This document shows positions 63,587-64,000 of a DNA stretch of 64,000 nt, in pieces. The stretch is taken from positions 1 through 64,000 of the IMG/VR virus record IMGVR_UViG_3300019927_000008; one strand, given 5' to 3'. The stretch is from a virus. Within the stretch, counting starts at the first letter, position 1. Every line of letters begins with the position of its first letter. The position numbers and the translations under genes were made by a program. The notes under the pieces are model-generated. The model was not told the origin of the DNA. It saw only the letters and a program-made list of their open reading frames with translations, and ran no database searches.

Positions 63587-63785
63587 GTCGGAACCAAATC
63601 CTGTTACCCTGTTGGTAGTCTTCTTCCCACCCCAACTGCTCCATCTCTCTTCGGAGATGCTTCACGTCAGTCTCTCGAACCTCCAACACGGCTGTTTCAA
63701 GCCCGTTGGAACTGTTGTAACGTTTCACCACCAACGCTCCGCTGATGAAGTCTCCGACGCTGACATCCTGTGCTTCGAGCATCAT
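63579..63785 (-). CDS. Hypothetical protein, 68 aa
   Basis: MMLEAQDVSVGDFISGALVV, a strand-rich start, then a helix (VKHLRREMEQLGWEED). Overlap ATGATG with the upstream gene. Unknown. Confidence 0.55.
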   Translation of the reverse strand: MMLEAQDVSVGDFISGALVVKRYNSSNGLETAVLEVRETDVKHLRREMEQLGWEEDYQQGNRIWFRHE

Positions 63786-63952
63786 TCTACGAACCTCCGG
63801 AGAACTTCATCATCAGCGAGAGCCATGATCGACCATGCTTCGGGGTACTCTTCTCGAAGCTCCATCACTTTCTTTGCACATTCTTCAGCTTCTTCGAGAG
63901 TGAAATCACCATCTTCGAGATGCTGTTTCATCTGAAGAGCAACGAGACTCAT
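63782..63952 (-). CDS. Hypothetical helical protein, 56 aa
   Basis: MSLVALQMKQHLEDGDFT then EEAEECAKKVMELREEYPEA, a tetratricopeptide-like helix pair. ATGA overlaps on both sides. Unknown. Confidence 0.5.
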   Translation of the reverse strand: MSLVALQMKQHLEDGDFTLEEAEECAKKVMELREEYPEAWSIMALADDEVLRRFVE

Positions 63953-64000
63953 TCTTCACCTCCAAGGGGTTCGAAGCCAGCGATCTGATGCGTCGGGGAA
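63949..64000 (-). CDS. Partial CDS, C-terminus only
   Basis: Open frame entering from the right edge and ending THQIAGFEPLGGEE, with its stop overlapping the next ATG (ATGA). GGAGGTGA precedes that start. Too short to identify. Confidence 0.45.
   Translation of the reverse strand, partial: SPTHQIAGFEPLGGEE

Overview
The window looks like about 64 kb of a temperate, contractile-tailed (myovirus-type) virus of haloarchaea. Three things point there. The encoded proteins are strongly acidic (runs of Asp/Glu, few Lys). The virion module is complete: terminase, portal, HK97-type head, sheath, tube, tape measure and baseplate. The replication genes are archaeal in type: family B DNA polymerase, archaeo-eukaryotic primase-like protein, XPD-like helicase, ERCC4 nuclease and a TFB-like factor. 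No rRNA or host housekeeping operon is present. Identification is by reading motifs only; no database search was possible.

Layout. Positions 1-1240 are a mostly non-coding, purine-rich left region with one small minus-strand gene and a TATA-like site. Positions 1239-24459 form one long plus-strand late operon in classical order: terminase, portal, protease, scaffold, decoration, major capsid, connectors, tail completion, sheath, tube, tape-measure chaperones, tape measure, baseplate hub, spike, PAAR tip, gp25-like, gpJ, gpI, fibres. Almost every junction is an overlap of a few bases or a very short gap. From 24461 to the right edge nearly everything is on the minus strand: tightly coupled early/middle genes for DNA replication (PolB, primase, AAA+ ATPase, XPD-like helicase), nucleotide metabolism (ThyX, cytidine deaminase, HAD 5'-nucleotidase-like, NMP-kinase-like), repair and nucleases (RecB/Cas4-like, HhH-GPD-like, HhH protein, metallophosphoesterase), and many zinc-ribbon or membrane microproteins. 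Plus-strand islands sit at 25511-25765, 46647-47258 (C2H2 zinc finger) and 48090-49072 (TFB-like factor and ERCC4 nuclease).

A tRNA region lies at 45165-46386, with clear tRNA-Gln(UUG) and tRNA-Thr(UGU) and four elements whose acceptor and T arms are good but whose anticodon arms are not canonical. A tyrosine integrase (49073-50080) is followed by a 41-nt copy of a tRNA 3' half at 50177-50217, the expected attP, so the virus is probably able to integrate.

The less explained layer is at DNA/RNA level. An 8-mer, CCTTCTCG (or its reverse complement), occurs about 50 times in 64 kb by hand count, in coding and non-coding DNA, and is longest (CCTTCTCGCTGT) next to clusters of a 14-bp iteron (consensus TGTAGGGTNAACAC) at four places. 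The main array, 47883-48056, is the best origin candidate. Early transcription units share a promoter-like AAGACTYAASTC box. Several intergenic regions carry acceptor-plus-T-arm 'mini-tRNAs' or a tandem-hairpin element found three times with compensatory base changes. These are the strongest candidates for undescribed biology here.
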